From JBLNBU01 sp050260215 (GTDB lineage Bacteria; Pseudomonadota; Alphaproteobacteria; Rhodospirillales; Magnetospirillaceae), in assembly GCA_050260215.1 (NCBI GenBank), contig JBLNBU010000037.1:1-11640 (forward strand): a stretch of 11,640 bases of DNA, written 5' to 3'. The notes under the pieces were generated by a model that saw only the letters and a program-made list of their open reading frames with translations, did no database searches and had not been told where the DNA came from. Within the stretch, counting starts at the first letter, position 1, and the number at the start of each line of letters is the position of its first letter. This document shows positions 1 through 6,403 of this stretch, in pieces. The translations under genes were made by a program, and so were the position numbers.

Positions 1-2
1 CC

Positions 3-365
3 ACCGTCCAGGGGGCCAACGGACCGGTGGGCCTGCAGACGACGCTGACGCTGAACGATGCCGGCGGGCTGGCCGGGGCCATCACCACCGCGGTGGGCAA
101 TCCCGCCAATGCGGTGATCCAGCAGGCCGCCAACGGCCTGGCCACCGTGCTGCAGGCCGGCGGCACTTCGATCAGCCACACGGTGATCGGCGACTATCTG
201 GGCACCCTGATCGCCAACCGCGCCAACGGCGTCACCGTGTCGCAGACCACCGACGTCAACGTCACCATGCCGGGCTTCCTGGCGGCGTCGCACAGCTATT
301 CCACCCGCACCAACGTCGTCCAGTCGGGCATCGACGCCGCCAGGACCAGCCTGGGCCGGTACTGA
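3..365 (+). CDS. Hypothetical protein, C-terminal part (5' end outside window)
   Basis: The frame is open to the left edge and ends at TGA 363-365, so only about 120 C-terminal residues are visible. A GTG at 27 is in frame but has no ribosome binding site and is probably internal. The sequence is rich in Ala, Gly, Thr, Asn and Val, with no Cys and few charged residues. It has alternating short hydrophobic stretches (AGAITTAVGN, NAVIQQAANGLATVLQAGG) and a Thr/Asn/Val-rich segment (GVTVSQTTDVNVTMPG) near the end. This composition suits a secreted, surface or filament-like protein, but I recognise no family. A GC-rich hairpin lies just downstream, so it is probably the last gene of its transcript. 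Coding status is well supported by codon composition; the function is unknown. Confidence 0.75.
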   Translation, partial: TVQGANGPVGLQTTLTLNDAGGLAGAITTAVGNPANAVIQQAANGLATVLQAGGTSISHTVIGDYLGTLIANRANGVTVSQTTDVNVTMPGFLAASHSYSTRTNVVQSGIDAARTSLGRY

Positions 366-382
366 GGTTGCCTCCCGCCGCC

Positions 383-405
383 CCCCCCGGCAACCGGCCG
401 GGGGG
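383..405 (+). terminator. GC-rich stem-loop after the first gene, possible terminator
   Basis: A perfect 9-bp stem (CCCCCCGGC, 383-391, with GCCGGGGGG, 397-405) closes a 5-base loop and starts 17 bases after the stop codon of the leftmost gene. No T-run follows, so intrinsic termination is not certain. Position and stem strength favour a transcript end. Confidence 0.55.
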
Positions 406-616
406 AGCCTGTCCAATACGAGTACTGACGACCATCGTCTTCAGCCGGTGATCATTCAGACCGATGTGTTAATACTTAACGGATATTCCACCCACACGAT
501 AGAACACCCCACAATCCATTGACCAGTCCGCCGGGACACACACCATATTTCGCCCCCGCCCCACCGCCTGCCGTCGCCGCAAATTCGCCGTGCGGTCGAG
601 CTAGGGTGTAGACCCG

Positions 617-646
617 TTGTAACCTTCCGGTTGTTTCCCCTACCAT
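617..646 (+). promoter_or_regulatory. Possible sigma70-type promoter for the response regulator
   Basis: TTGTAA at 617-622 and TACCAT at 641-646 are separated by 18 bases and lie about 40 bases ahead of the chosen start codon. The -10 match is weak. TTGTTT 631 with TATCGA 653 is an alternative of similar quality. Confidence 0.25.
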
Positions 647-676
647 CCAAAGTATCGAAAAAGACTTGGAATGCGT

Positions 677-683
677 GGAGGGG
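677..683 (+). promoter_or_regulatory. Ribosome binding site that fixes the regulator start
   Basis: GGAGGGG lies just ahead of ATG 687. It supports this start over the upstream in-frame TTG at 666, which has no such site and would put seven residues before the receiver beta-strand. Confidence 0.7.
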
Positions 684-686
684 ACA

Positions 687-1382
687 ATGCATGTGATCCT
701 TGTCGAAGACGATGCGCTGGCGCGCGACAGCTACGCCGACATCATCCACGAAGCCGGCCCCGGCGTGACGGTGCACGAGTGCACGTCGCTGGCCGACGCC
801 CTGCGGCCCCACCGCCAGGCGGCGACGGCGGCGATGGTGGTGGTCGACCACGGCATGCTGGCGGCGGCCAAGGGCGATTTCGCCGCCCTGCGGGCGCGAG
901 CGCCGCGCACGCCGGTGGTGGTCGCCTCGGGCCCCAATGGCGTGGCGGAAAGCCTGACCTGGCTCGACTTGGGGGCGGCCGGGTACATTCCGCGCACCAT
1001 GCGGCGCACCGCCATCCTGCAAGCACTGCGGCTGGTGCTGGCCGGCGAGCGCTATATCCCGTCCATCGCCGTCGAGAACTGGCGCGAGGCGTCGCTGACC
1101 CAGCAGATCAACAGTGCCGGCGACGCCGGCGCGTCGCGCCTGGCGGGGCTGACGCCGCGCCAGCGACAGGTGCTGGTGATGCTGGCCAACGGCGCCCCCA
1201 ACAAGGTGATCGCGCGCCACCTCGACATCCACGAGGTGACGGTGAAGTCGCACCTGCGCACCATCTACCGGCTGCTGGGGGTGTCGTCGCGCACCCAGGC
1301 CGCGCGCGAGGCCATGCTGGCCGGCATCGCCGCCCAGTGGATCGCCGTCGGCGATACCCACGTCGAGTACCGGCTGCAATAG
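687..1382 (+). CDS. LuxR/NarL-family response regulator (receiver + HTH)
   Basis: A 231-residue two-domain regulator. The N-terminal receiver (about 1-120) begins MHVILVEDD with the acidic cluster E7-D8-D9, has the probable phospho-acceptor D54 in VVVDHG and S81 in the switch position. The usual conserved Lys (GYLLK in relatives) reads GYIPR, so Arg103 replaces it. The C-terminal LuxR/GerE helix-turn-helix (about 154-208) is well kept: LTPRQRQVL, ANGAPNKVIARHL, VTVKSHLRTIYRLLGV. It should bind DNA and control transcription after phosphorylation by a kinase that is not adjacent. It stands alone on the plus strand between a terminator-like hairpin and a convergent gene cluster. The start is chosen by the GGAGGGG site. 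Family assignment is firm; the target genes are unknown. Confidence 0.93.
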   Translation: MHVILVEDDALARDSYADIIHEAGPGVTVHECTSLADALRPHRQAATAAMVVVDHGMLAAAKGDFAALRARAPRTPVVVASGPNGVAESLTWLDLGAAGYIPRTMRRTAILQALRLVLAGERYIPSIAVENWREASLTQQINSAGDAGASRLAGLTPRQRQVLVMLANGAPNKVIARHLDIHEVTVKSHLRTIYRLLGVSSRTQAAREAMLAGIAAQWIAVGDTHVEYRLQ

Positions 1383-1403
1383 CAGCAAGGCCGCACACCA
1401 GCC

Positions 1404-1441
1404 GACGACCGCCCGGGGCCACATCCCGAGCTTTGGTCGTC
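1404..1441. terminator. Stem-loop between convergent transcripts, possible bidirectional terminator
   Basis: GACGACC (1404-1410) pairs with GGTCGTC (1435-1441), and the loop contains a second pairing, CGGG (1414-1417) with CCCG (1425-1428). It lies between the regulator stop (1382) and the minus-strand stop at 1440, where a transcript end is expected. There is no T-run. Confidence 0.35.
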
Positions 1442-1568
1442 AGACCGCGCGGACGAACTCCGACGAGGCCCAGGCGGCGGCCAGGGCCTCGATGGAGGCC
1501 TCGCCGGCGTCTCGGAACGTGCCGTGGATCCAGCGGATGTCGCCGAGGGCGCAAGGCCGGCCGTCCAA
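1440..1568 (-). CDS. Short coding-like stretch without a clear start (small ORF or gene remnant)
   Basis: Downstream of the FlaF-like gene, and in a different frame, lies a stretch whose translation looks like protein (GDIRWIHGTFRDAGEAS, then IEALAAAWASSEFVRAV, then TGA). Its third codon positions are strongly G/C, like the real genes around it. The nearest usable start is TTG 1568, giving 42 residues, without a visible ribosome binding site. In frame upstream the sequence continues through GCFFDRPA over a run of six T and then into clear antisense-like composition inside the FlaF-like gene. It may be a real small gene with a poor start, the 3' remnant of a decayed gene, or a product of frameshifting. 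I recognise no family. Evidence is composition only. Confidence 0.3.
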   Translation of the reverse strand: MDGRPCALGDIRWIHGTFRDAGEASIEALAAAWASSEFVRAV

Positions 1569-1594
1569 AATCGCAGGCCGGTCGAAAAAACAGC

Positions 1595-1912
1595 CTAGTC
1601 CGCCGTGTCCTCGACCAGGGCGGCGGCGACGAAGCGGTTGATATGGATCAGGGTCTCGACCTCGTGGTCGCTCAGGCCCTGGCGGCCGCGGCGCGACGCC
1701 TCGAGCGAATAGTCCAGGAAGCGCTCGGGCACCTTGACGCCCAGGCGCGAGCGCTCGCGCCCGAGGCTCTTCCAAAGCTTCTCGTTGTCGGCCATGGCGG
1801 CCAGGAACTCGTCGAGGTCCGAAGCGACCTCCAGCCGCGCGGCAACCTCGCCCAGCGCGATAGACAGCCCCTGCGCCAGGACCGGCAGTTCGGACTCGTC
1901 TAAGCAACCCAT
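1595..1912 (-). CDS. Small FlaF-like protein (possible flagellin/flagellum regulator)
   Basis: A 105-residue, mostly helical, charged protein with no signal peptide or membrane segment. The ATG at 1912 is chosen over upstream in-frame starts because the extra 24 residues (MLVGCGIHPLYEK...) run through what looks like the AT-richer leader, and a GAAGGGATAGG stretch precedes this ATG. The layout resembles FlaF, an alphaproteobacterial regulator of flagellin synthesis of about 100-120 residues: an N-terminal helix (about 8-30), an NEKLW motif at 43-47 where FlaF proteins have an N/R-x-LW element, and a C-terminal LIHINRFVAAAL (88-99) like the LI-x-IN-x-x-I-x-x-GL end of FlaF. It is the last well-supported gene after the kinase, HD-GYP and hemerythrin genes, and a motility role would suit that context. 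The assignment comes from remembered motifs, not a search, so it is tentative. Confidence 0.75.
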   Translation of the reverse strand: MGCLDESELPVLAQGLSIALGEVAARLEVASDLDEFLAAMADNEKLWKSLGRERSRLGVKVPERFLDYSLEASRRGRQGLSDHEVETLIHINRFVAAALVEDTAD

Positions 1913-2042
1913 ACGGGGACCTATCCCTTCGTTTATGTTCAGAATCTTTTCATATAGCGGATGGATGCCGCAACCGACCAGCAAAAGTCAATGATTTCCG
2001 AAGACTGTCGCGAATTCGTCACAAGGAGCGGGCAGCGCACCA

Positions 2043-2450
2043 TCAACCCGGACGCGTACCGGTGGCCGAGGCATACCGAAGGTCCTGTTCCTTGATGTGG
2101 TGGATCAGCCAGTCCTGCAGGAAGTCCAGCACCTCGGCGCTGACTTCGCGGCCGGGATTGCCGTCCAGCTCGGCCATGATCGCATCGACGCGGACCACCA
2201 GCGCCTGATGCAGTTGGCGATGCGCCTCCAGCCCCGGATAGCCGACCTCGGCCAGGTAGCCTTCCTCGCGGGCGAAGTGACCCTTGGTGTAGTCGACCAG
2301 TTCGGCCAGCGTGCCGCGCACCACGTCGGCCCCGACGCCGGCGAAGCAGGCGGCGAACAGGGCATTGAACAACTCGATCCACCGCCGGTGATCGTCGTCG
2401 ATCCGCCCCACCCCCACGCTGAGGTCGTCGGTCCACGTTATGATCTTCAT
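2043..2450 (-). CDS. Bacteriohemerythrin (O2-binding di-iron protein)
   Basis: 135 residues, the usual length of a single-domain bacteriohemerythrin. All di-iron ligands are visible: H21 (IDDDHRRW), H58 and E62 (HFAREE), H77 and H81 (HRQLH), H118 and D123 (HIKEQD). The N-terminus has the typical W-x-D-x-LSVGV-x-x-ID. It should bind O2 reversibly in the cytoplasm, for oxygen storage, delivery or sensing. ATG 2450 is preferred over the upstream in-frame start at 2480 because a purine-rich GGGGGCGGGA sits directly before it and the domain begins there. It follows the HD-GYP gene by 61 bases on the same strand, so it may be co-transcribed; a weak promoter in the gap cannot be excluded. It is one of two hemerythrins in the window; the other is at 10373. 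Confidence 0.95.
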   Translation of the reverse strand: MKIITWTDDLSVGVGRIDDDHRRWIELFNALFAACFAGVGADVVRGTLAELVDYTKGHFAREEGYLAEVGYPGLEAHRQLHQALVVRVDAIMAELDGNPGREVSAEVLDFLQDWLIHHIKEQDLRYASATGTRPG

Positions 2451-2511
2451 TCCCGCCCCCAAACCTACGACATAGGCCACTTTACATGGCGGCCAATCTA
2501 AACCGCAAGTT

Positions 2512-3561
2512 TTACGGCGACCTGCGTGTTTCCCCTTCCTCGCCCGCGAAGACGGCGTCGACGCGGCCGGCGTCGACCAGGGCCAGGCAGGCGTCTACGG
2601 CGCCGGCATCATAGAGGCGGGCACGGTTGGCCCGCAGTTCCTCGACGGCGCGGTCGACGCCCAGCGCGGGCCGGTAGGGACGATGCGACGACATGGCCTC
2701 GAACACATCGGCCACCGCGACGATGCGGGCGGCCAGCGCAATGTCGTCGCCCGCCGTGCCGGCCGGATAGCCCGATCCGTCCAGGCGCTCGTGGTGCTGG
2801 GCCACCGTCCTGGCGATAGGCCAGGGAAAGCGGATTTCACCCAGGATGTCCGAACCGGCGGCCGAATGGGTGCGGATCAGGGCGAATTCCTCGGGCATCA
2901 GGCGCCGGGGCATGGCCAGCAGCTCGACCGGGATGGCGATCTTGCCGACGTCGTGGACCAGGGCGGCCAGGCGGATGGCCATCACCTCGTCGCGGCCCAG
3001 CCCCATGGCCCGGGCGATGGCCACGGCCAGGCGGGCGACGCGGCGCTGGTGGCCGTCGGTATAGGGATCGCGCTTCTCGATGGCACGCGCCAGGGCGGCC
3101 ACCGTCTGGGTCAGCACCTCCTGGGTCTGGGCGCGGGCGTGTTCCAGTTCCTTCTGCTGGCTGTGCACGCGGGTGGCCTGGACGATGGCGTCGAGCAGGC
3201 GGTGGGGATCGACCGGCTTCTTGACGTAGCGATCGACGCCGATCTCGATGGCCCGCATGAAGTAGTCGGTCTCGTTGTAGGCGGTGACCACAATGACGGG
3301 GATGTCCTCGGCATGGGCCTTGATGCGCTTGGCCATCTCGAGCCCGTCCATCTCGGGCATCTTGATGTCGGTGACGACGACGTCGTAATGGCCGGCCTCG
3401 AAGGCGACCAGGCCTACGGCACCGTTCTCGGCCTGGTCGACCTGGGCGAAGCGCCGGCGCAGGAAGCGCGCCAGCTCGTCGCGCACGTCGGCGTCGTCCT
3501 CGACATAGAGCACCCTCAGGCTTTGCAGGAAGTCACGCGGGATCTCGGTCTCGGCGGTCAT
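2512..3561 (-). CDS. Response regulator with HD-GYP c-di-GMP phosphodiesterase output
   Basis: 349 residues. The N-terminal receiver (about 14-130) has E21-D22-D23, the phospho-acceptor D65 in VVVTDIKMP, T93 and the K114-K115-P loop, so it looks fully active. A charged helical linker (about 131-160) leads to an HD-GYP domain (about 150-335): H171 in TDGHQRRV, H203-D204 in LVHDVGKIAIP, the HHERLDGSGYP signature at 256-266, and VADVFEAMSSHRPYRP. HD-GYP enzymes hydrolyse c-di-GMP to pGpG or GMP, which generally favours motility over attachment. The start codon overlaps the stop of the upstream kinase gene by 4 bases (ATGA), indicating translational coupling and a cognate pair. The C-terminus is short and hydrophilic, with no extra domain. 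Confidence 0.96.
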   Translation of the reverse strand: MTAETEIPRDFLQSLRVLYVEDDADVRDELARFLRRRFAQVDQAENGAVGLVAFEAGHYDVVVTDIKMPEMDGLEMAKRIKAHAEDIPVIVVTAYNETDYFMRAIEIGVDRYVKKPVDPHRLLDAIVQATRVHSQQKELEHARAQTQEVLTQTVAALARAIEKRDPYTDGHQRRVARLAVAIARAMGLGRDEVMAIRLAALVHDVGKIAIPVELLAMPRRLMPEEFALIRTHSAAGSDILGEIRFPWPIARTVAQHHERLDGSGYPAGTAGDDIALAARIVAVADVFEAMSSHRPYRPALGVDRAVEELRANRARLYDAGAVDACLALVDAGRVDAVFAGEEGETRRSP

Positions 3562-5687
3562 GGGCTGTCCTCCCCGTGCAGGGGCACGCGGATGGTCACC
3601 AGCGCCCCCTCTCCCACGTTTTCGGCGGTGATGGTGCCGCCCAGGTTGTGCTCGATGATGGTCCGGGTCATGTAGAGGCCGATGCCGCTGCCGGCTTCCT
3701 TGGTGGTGAAGTAGGGATCGAAGATGCGCGGCAGCACGTCGGCGGGCACGCCGCCGCCGTTGTCGTGCACGGTCAGCACGCCGTCGCCGCCGTCCTGCTC
3801 CAGCCTGAGCGAGATACGGCCGCCGCCCGCAGGCGGATGGGCCTGGATCGCCTCCTTGGCGTTGGCGACGATGTTCAGCACCGCCTGGGCGAACTGGTTG
3901 GCGTGGCCGAAGGCGGCAAGGCCCGGAGTCAACGCCTTGTAGACGGCGATGGCGTTGTTCTTCAGCGAGGCGTCCATGACCAGCAACGAATGCTCGACCG
4001 CCTCGGCCACGTCGAAGGTCGCCGACTCGCGGTCGGGCCGGAAGAAGTTGCGGAAGTCGTCGATGGTGGTCGACATGGTCTCGAGCAGGTGGTGGACCCG
4101 CTCGACCGCCTGGTCCAAGCGCTCGGCGGTCAGCTCGCCGTAGTCGAAGTCGTCCTTGATGTTGGCGACGATGATCGACAGCCCGTTCAGCGGCTGGCGC
4201 CACTGGTGGGCGATGTTGTGGACCATCTCGCCCATGGCGGCCAGGCGCGACTGCTGGATCAGGATGTGGTCCTTCTCGCGGCTCTTGGCCAGCTCGGCCT
4301 CGACCCGGCTTTCCAGCTCGGCGGTCAGGGCGCGCAGCTCCTTTTCCAGCTGCTTGCGCTCGGTGATGTCGCGGTTGCTGGCCCGGCGCCCCATGAAGCG
4401 GCCGTCGCGCCAATAGACGGCGCGGCAGGCATGCGCGATCCAGCGCATGTCGCCCGACTTGGTGATGATGCGAAAATCGATGGCCGACTGGTCCTCGGTG
4501 GCCGAGTCCTCGAGATGGCGGTCCATCAGCGGCCGGTCGGACGGGAAGATGATGTCGTAGACCAGATTGGGGTCCTCGAGGAACTCGGCCTGGCTGTAGC
4601 CGGTCACCCGCTGGCACGACGGCGTGACGTAAAGCAGCTCGTGGTCGGGTCCCTGCCAGTATTCCCAGTCGTAGGTGTAATCGGCCAGGGTGCGCAGCCT
4701 CTCCTCGCTCTCGGCCAGGGCGACCTGGGCGGCCTGGTGGGCGCCCAGCCCGCGGCGGACCACGACGAACAGCCCGGCCACCACGCCGCTGGCGGTGCCG
4801 GCCGCCGCCACCGACACCCACAGCCGCGGCCACCATTCGGCCAGCAGGTCGCGTTCGGCCACCCCGGCGAAGACATAAAGCGGCAGCGCGCCGACGCGGC
4901 GCATGCTGTAGATGCGCGCCTCGCCGTCGACCTGGCCGCGGGCGGTATAGACCGCATGGTCCAGGCCCTGCTCGATATGCGCCAGGCCGTGGTGGGATGC
5001 GATCCGGCGACCCAGCTGGGCCGGGGACGGCGGGCTCCGGGCCAGCAGGGTCATGTCGTGGTTGCGCAGCACCAGGGCGCCGTGCGCCCCCAGGTCGATG
5101 CTGCGATAGAAGTCGTTGAACGAGGTCAGGTCGAGCACGGCGTTGATGGTGCCGGCGAAGTTCCCCTGCCTGTCGGTCAGCCGTCGCGCCAGCACCACCG
5201 CCCAGCGATGGTCGACCCGCGACATCAGCGGCTCGGACACCACCAGCTCGTCGACCGAAGTGCGGCGCAGGGCGACGAAATGGGGACGGTCGGCGATGGA
5301 GACCACGGGAATGGCCTCCTCGGGGCCGAAGGCCAGCCGGCCCTCGCGGTTGAACACCCGGATCGCGGTGATGCCGGGCGAATGGGATTGGCGGACCGCC
5401 AGCAGGTGGCCGACCGCGTGGCGCCGTTCGTCCGAGGGCGCAGCCAGTTCGGCGGGATCGATGTGCTCGCGGGCGTCGCGCAGCACCAGGTCGACGTTGC
5501 GGATGGTGGCCTCGGCGTGCTCGGCCATCAGCCGCGAGATGTTGTCGGCCTGGATCTCGGCCTGGGCGAAGCTGCGCAGGCGGCCGTCGTGCAGGCCGAA
5601 GGCCAGCAGCCCCAGGAAGCTGGCCAGGCCCACCAGCCCGGTGGCCAGGACCAGGGCAAACAACCGATTCCCGACGGGGTTTCGCAT
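3558..5687 (-). CDS. Membrane Cache-PAS hybrid-type sensor histidine kinase (no receiver domain)
   Basis: 709 residues from ATG 5687, preceded by GGGGGAAAAGG; a GTG 15 bases upstream (5702) is the alternative. Order: TM helix about 9-32; a periplasmic segment about 35-280 like a double Cache domain (QADNISRLMAEHAEATIRNV, then LARRLTDRQGNFAGTINAVL); TM helix about 288-311; a PAS domain about 330-445 ending in the PAC-like NRDITERKQLEKEL; a coiled coil about 441-475. The kinase core follows: phospho-acceptor H494 in NIAHQWRQPLN, N box around N605-N609 (NIVANAKEAI), G1 DNGGG at 642-646, F box FDPYFTTK, and G2 GSGIGLYM at 666-673. It should sense a small molecule outside the membrane (and perhaps a second cue through PAS) and phosphorylate the HD-GYP regulator encoded by the overlapping next gene. 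The ligand cannot be read from the sequence. Confidence 0.95.
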   Translation of the reverse strand: MRNPVGNRLFALVLATGLVGLASFLGLLAFGLHDGRLRSFAQAEIQADNISRLMAEHAEATIRNVDLVLRDAREHIDPAELAAPSDERRHAVGHLLAVRQSHSPGITAIRVFNREGRLAFGPEEAIPVVSIADRPHFVALRRTSVDELVVSEPLMSRVDHRWAVVLARRLTDRQGNFAGTINAVLDLTSFNDFYRSIDLGAHGALVLRNHDMTLLARSPPSPAQLGRRIASHHGLAHIEQGLDHAVYTARGQVDGEARIYSMRRVGALPLYVFAGVAERDLLAEWWPRLWVSVAAAGTASGVVAGLFVVVRRGLGAHQAAQVALAESEERLRTLADYTYDWEYWQGPDHELLYVTPSCQRVTGYSQAEFLEDPNLVYDIIFPSDRPLMDRHLEDSATEDQSAIDFRIITKSGDMRWIAHACRAVYWRDGRFMGRRASNRDITERKQLEKELRALTAELESRVEAELAKSREKDHILIQQSRLAAMGEMVHNIAHQWRQPLNGLSIIVANIKDDFDYGELTAERLDQAVERVHHLLETMSTTIDDFRNFFRPDRESATFDVAEAVEHSLLVMDASLKNNAIAVYKALTPGLAAFGHANQFAQAVLNIVANAKEAIQAHPPAGGGRISLRLEQDGGDGVLTVHDNGGGVPADVLPRIFDPYFTTKEAGSGIGLYMTRTIIEHNLGGTITAENVGEGALVTIRVPLHGEDSP

Positions 5688-5724
5688 GGCCTTTTCCCCC
5701 ACCCGGCCATTCTAACCCCTAATG

Positions 5725-5735
5725 CTAAAGTTTAG
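5725..5735. promoter_or_regulatory. Palindrome in the divergent gap, possible operator
   Basis: CTAAA-G-TTTAG is an exact 5-1-5 palindrome, extendable to 8-base arms with one mismatch (ATGCTAAA / TTTAGGAT). It lies 38 bases ahead of the kinase start codon in the AT-richest part of the gap between the kinase gene and the plus-strand membrane protein gene. It could bind a regulator acting on either gene. Confidence 0.35.
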
Positions 5736-5741
5736 GATGCT

Positions 5742-5770
5742 CCTTTGGCGCGCCCCCCATGCGCCAAAGG
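5742..5770. repeat. Perfect 10-bp inverted repeat between divergent genes
   Basis: CCTTTGGCGC (5742-5751) and GCGCCAAAGG (5761-5770) are exact reverse complements separated by 9 bases. In RNA this would form a stable hairpin in the leader of either transcript; in DNA it could be an operator. The right arm contains most of the ATG 5759 in-frame start, which argues against that codon as the true start of the membrane protein. Confidence 0.6.
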
Positions 5771-5821
5771 GAGGAAGCCGTCGACACCAGCCCTTCGCAT
5801 GACGGGGGGTCCTTTGCTACC

Positions 5822-6403
5822 ATGGCCCCGGGGACAACCAATGCCTTGCCGACGATGACGTCTTCGCCGATCCTGCTGCCGGCCAACTCGGCTTTTTCGC
5901 GCCTAGTCTTCGAGACGATCCGCCCCCGCATTCCCAAGCAGGCGTGGCCGGACGACCACATGGTGGGCGCCTTCCGGCCGACCGCGGACGGACTGGCCTT
6001 CGACGCCACCTTCGAGGGCCTGCCGCCCACCTACGCGGCCGTTGCCACCGCCCTGGTGCGCGAGGTCAAGACCAAGCTGATGGTGCTGTCCCCGGCGGTC
6101 GACGCCGCCCGCGGGGTGGTGGCGGCCAAGCGCTGGCGCGACGCCTTCCTGTACCTCAGCCTGCCGCTGCTGTTCGCCATCCCGCTGATGGCGGCGCTGA
6201 CGCCGCTGGCCATGCGCATGGCCGCCGGCGCCTTCATGGTCGACCTGGCGGCGCTGGGCCTGGCCCAGGGCCTGCTGGCCCAGCGGCGCGAGCTGCTGGC
6301 CGCCACCTCGTTCATGGCCGAGATCCCGGTGCCCGGCATGCGCCTTCGCCTGACCGCCGAACCGGTGACGGCGATCAGGCCGCCCAAGATGGCCGACGTC
6401 TAG
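5822..6403 (+). CDS. Hypothetical membrane protein with two predicted TM helices
   Basis: 193 residues from ATG 5822. In-frame ATG 5759 lies inside a perfect inverted repeat and adds a polar leader, and ATG 5855 has no better ribosome site, so the start is uncertain; the stop TAG 6401-6403 is certain. An N-terminal soluble part (about 20-105) is followed by adjacent hydrophobic helices at about 106-127 (RDAFLYLSLPLLFAIPLMAA) and 131-153, then a short tail (EIPVPGMRLRLTAEPVTAI). The two helices form a hairpin with both ends probably cytoplasmic. I recognise no family. It is transcribed away from the sensor kinase and may share its control region. It converges on the dienelactone hydrolase-like gene, and the two stop codons share a CTAG. 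Its codon composition is like its neighbours. Confidence 0.85.
   Translation: MAPGTTNALPTMTSSPILLPANSAFSRLVFETIRPRIPKQAWPDDHMVGAFRPTADGLAFDATFEGLPPTYAAVATALVREVKTKLMVLSPAVDAARGVVAAKRWRDAFLYLSLPLLFAIPLMAALTPLAMRMAAGAFMVDLAALGLAQGLLAQRRELLAATSFMAEIPVPGMRLRLTAEPVTAIRPPKMADV

Larger units (their letters stand above)
406..686. other. Intergenic region upstream of the LuxR-type regulator
   Basis: About 280 bases without a convincing gene, less GC-rich than the flanks, as expected for a regulatory region. It holds an imperfect-looking but exact small palindrome, GTTAA-TAC-TTAAC, at 468-480, which could be a binding site. Short 4-bp repeats GGGT/ACCC (604-615) and AACC/GGTT (621-632) lie just ahead of the regulator. 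Long minus-strand frames here have shadow-like composition (Arg/Gly/His-rich) and are not counted. Confidence 0.4.

Noticed and set aside
456..1424. Long minus-strand open frame (322 codons) opposite the response regulator
   Set aside because: Arg/Gly/His-rich translation without domains; it is the antisense shadow of a well-supported receiver-HTH gene, a common effect in GC-rich DNA.
3562..4836. N-terminal extension of the HD-GYP frame far into the kinase gene
   Set aside because: The extra part is Arg/Pro/Gly-rich antisense-like sequence in a different frame of the kinase gene; the receiver starts naturally at ATG 3561 with an ATGA overlap.
3576..5735. Very long plus-strand open frame (719 codons) opposite the sensor kinase
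   Set aside because: Its translation is Gly/Asp/Gln/Val-rich without motifs, while the minus strand encodes all kinase boxes; it is a codon-position shadow.
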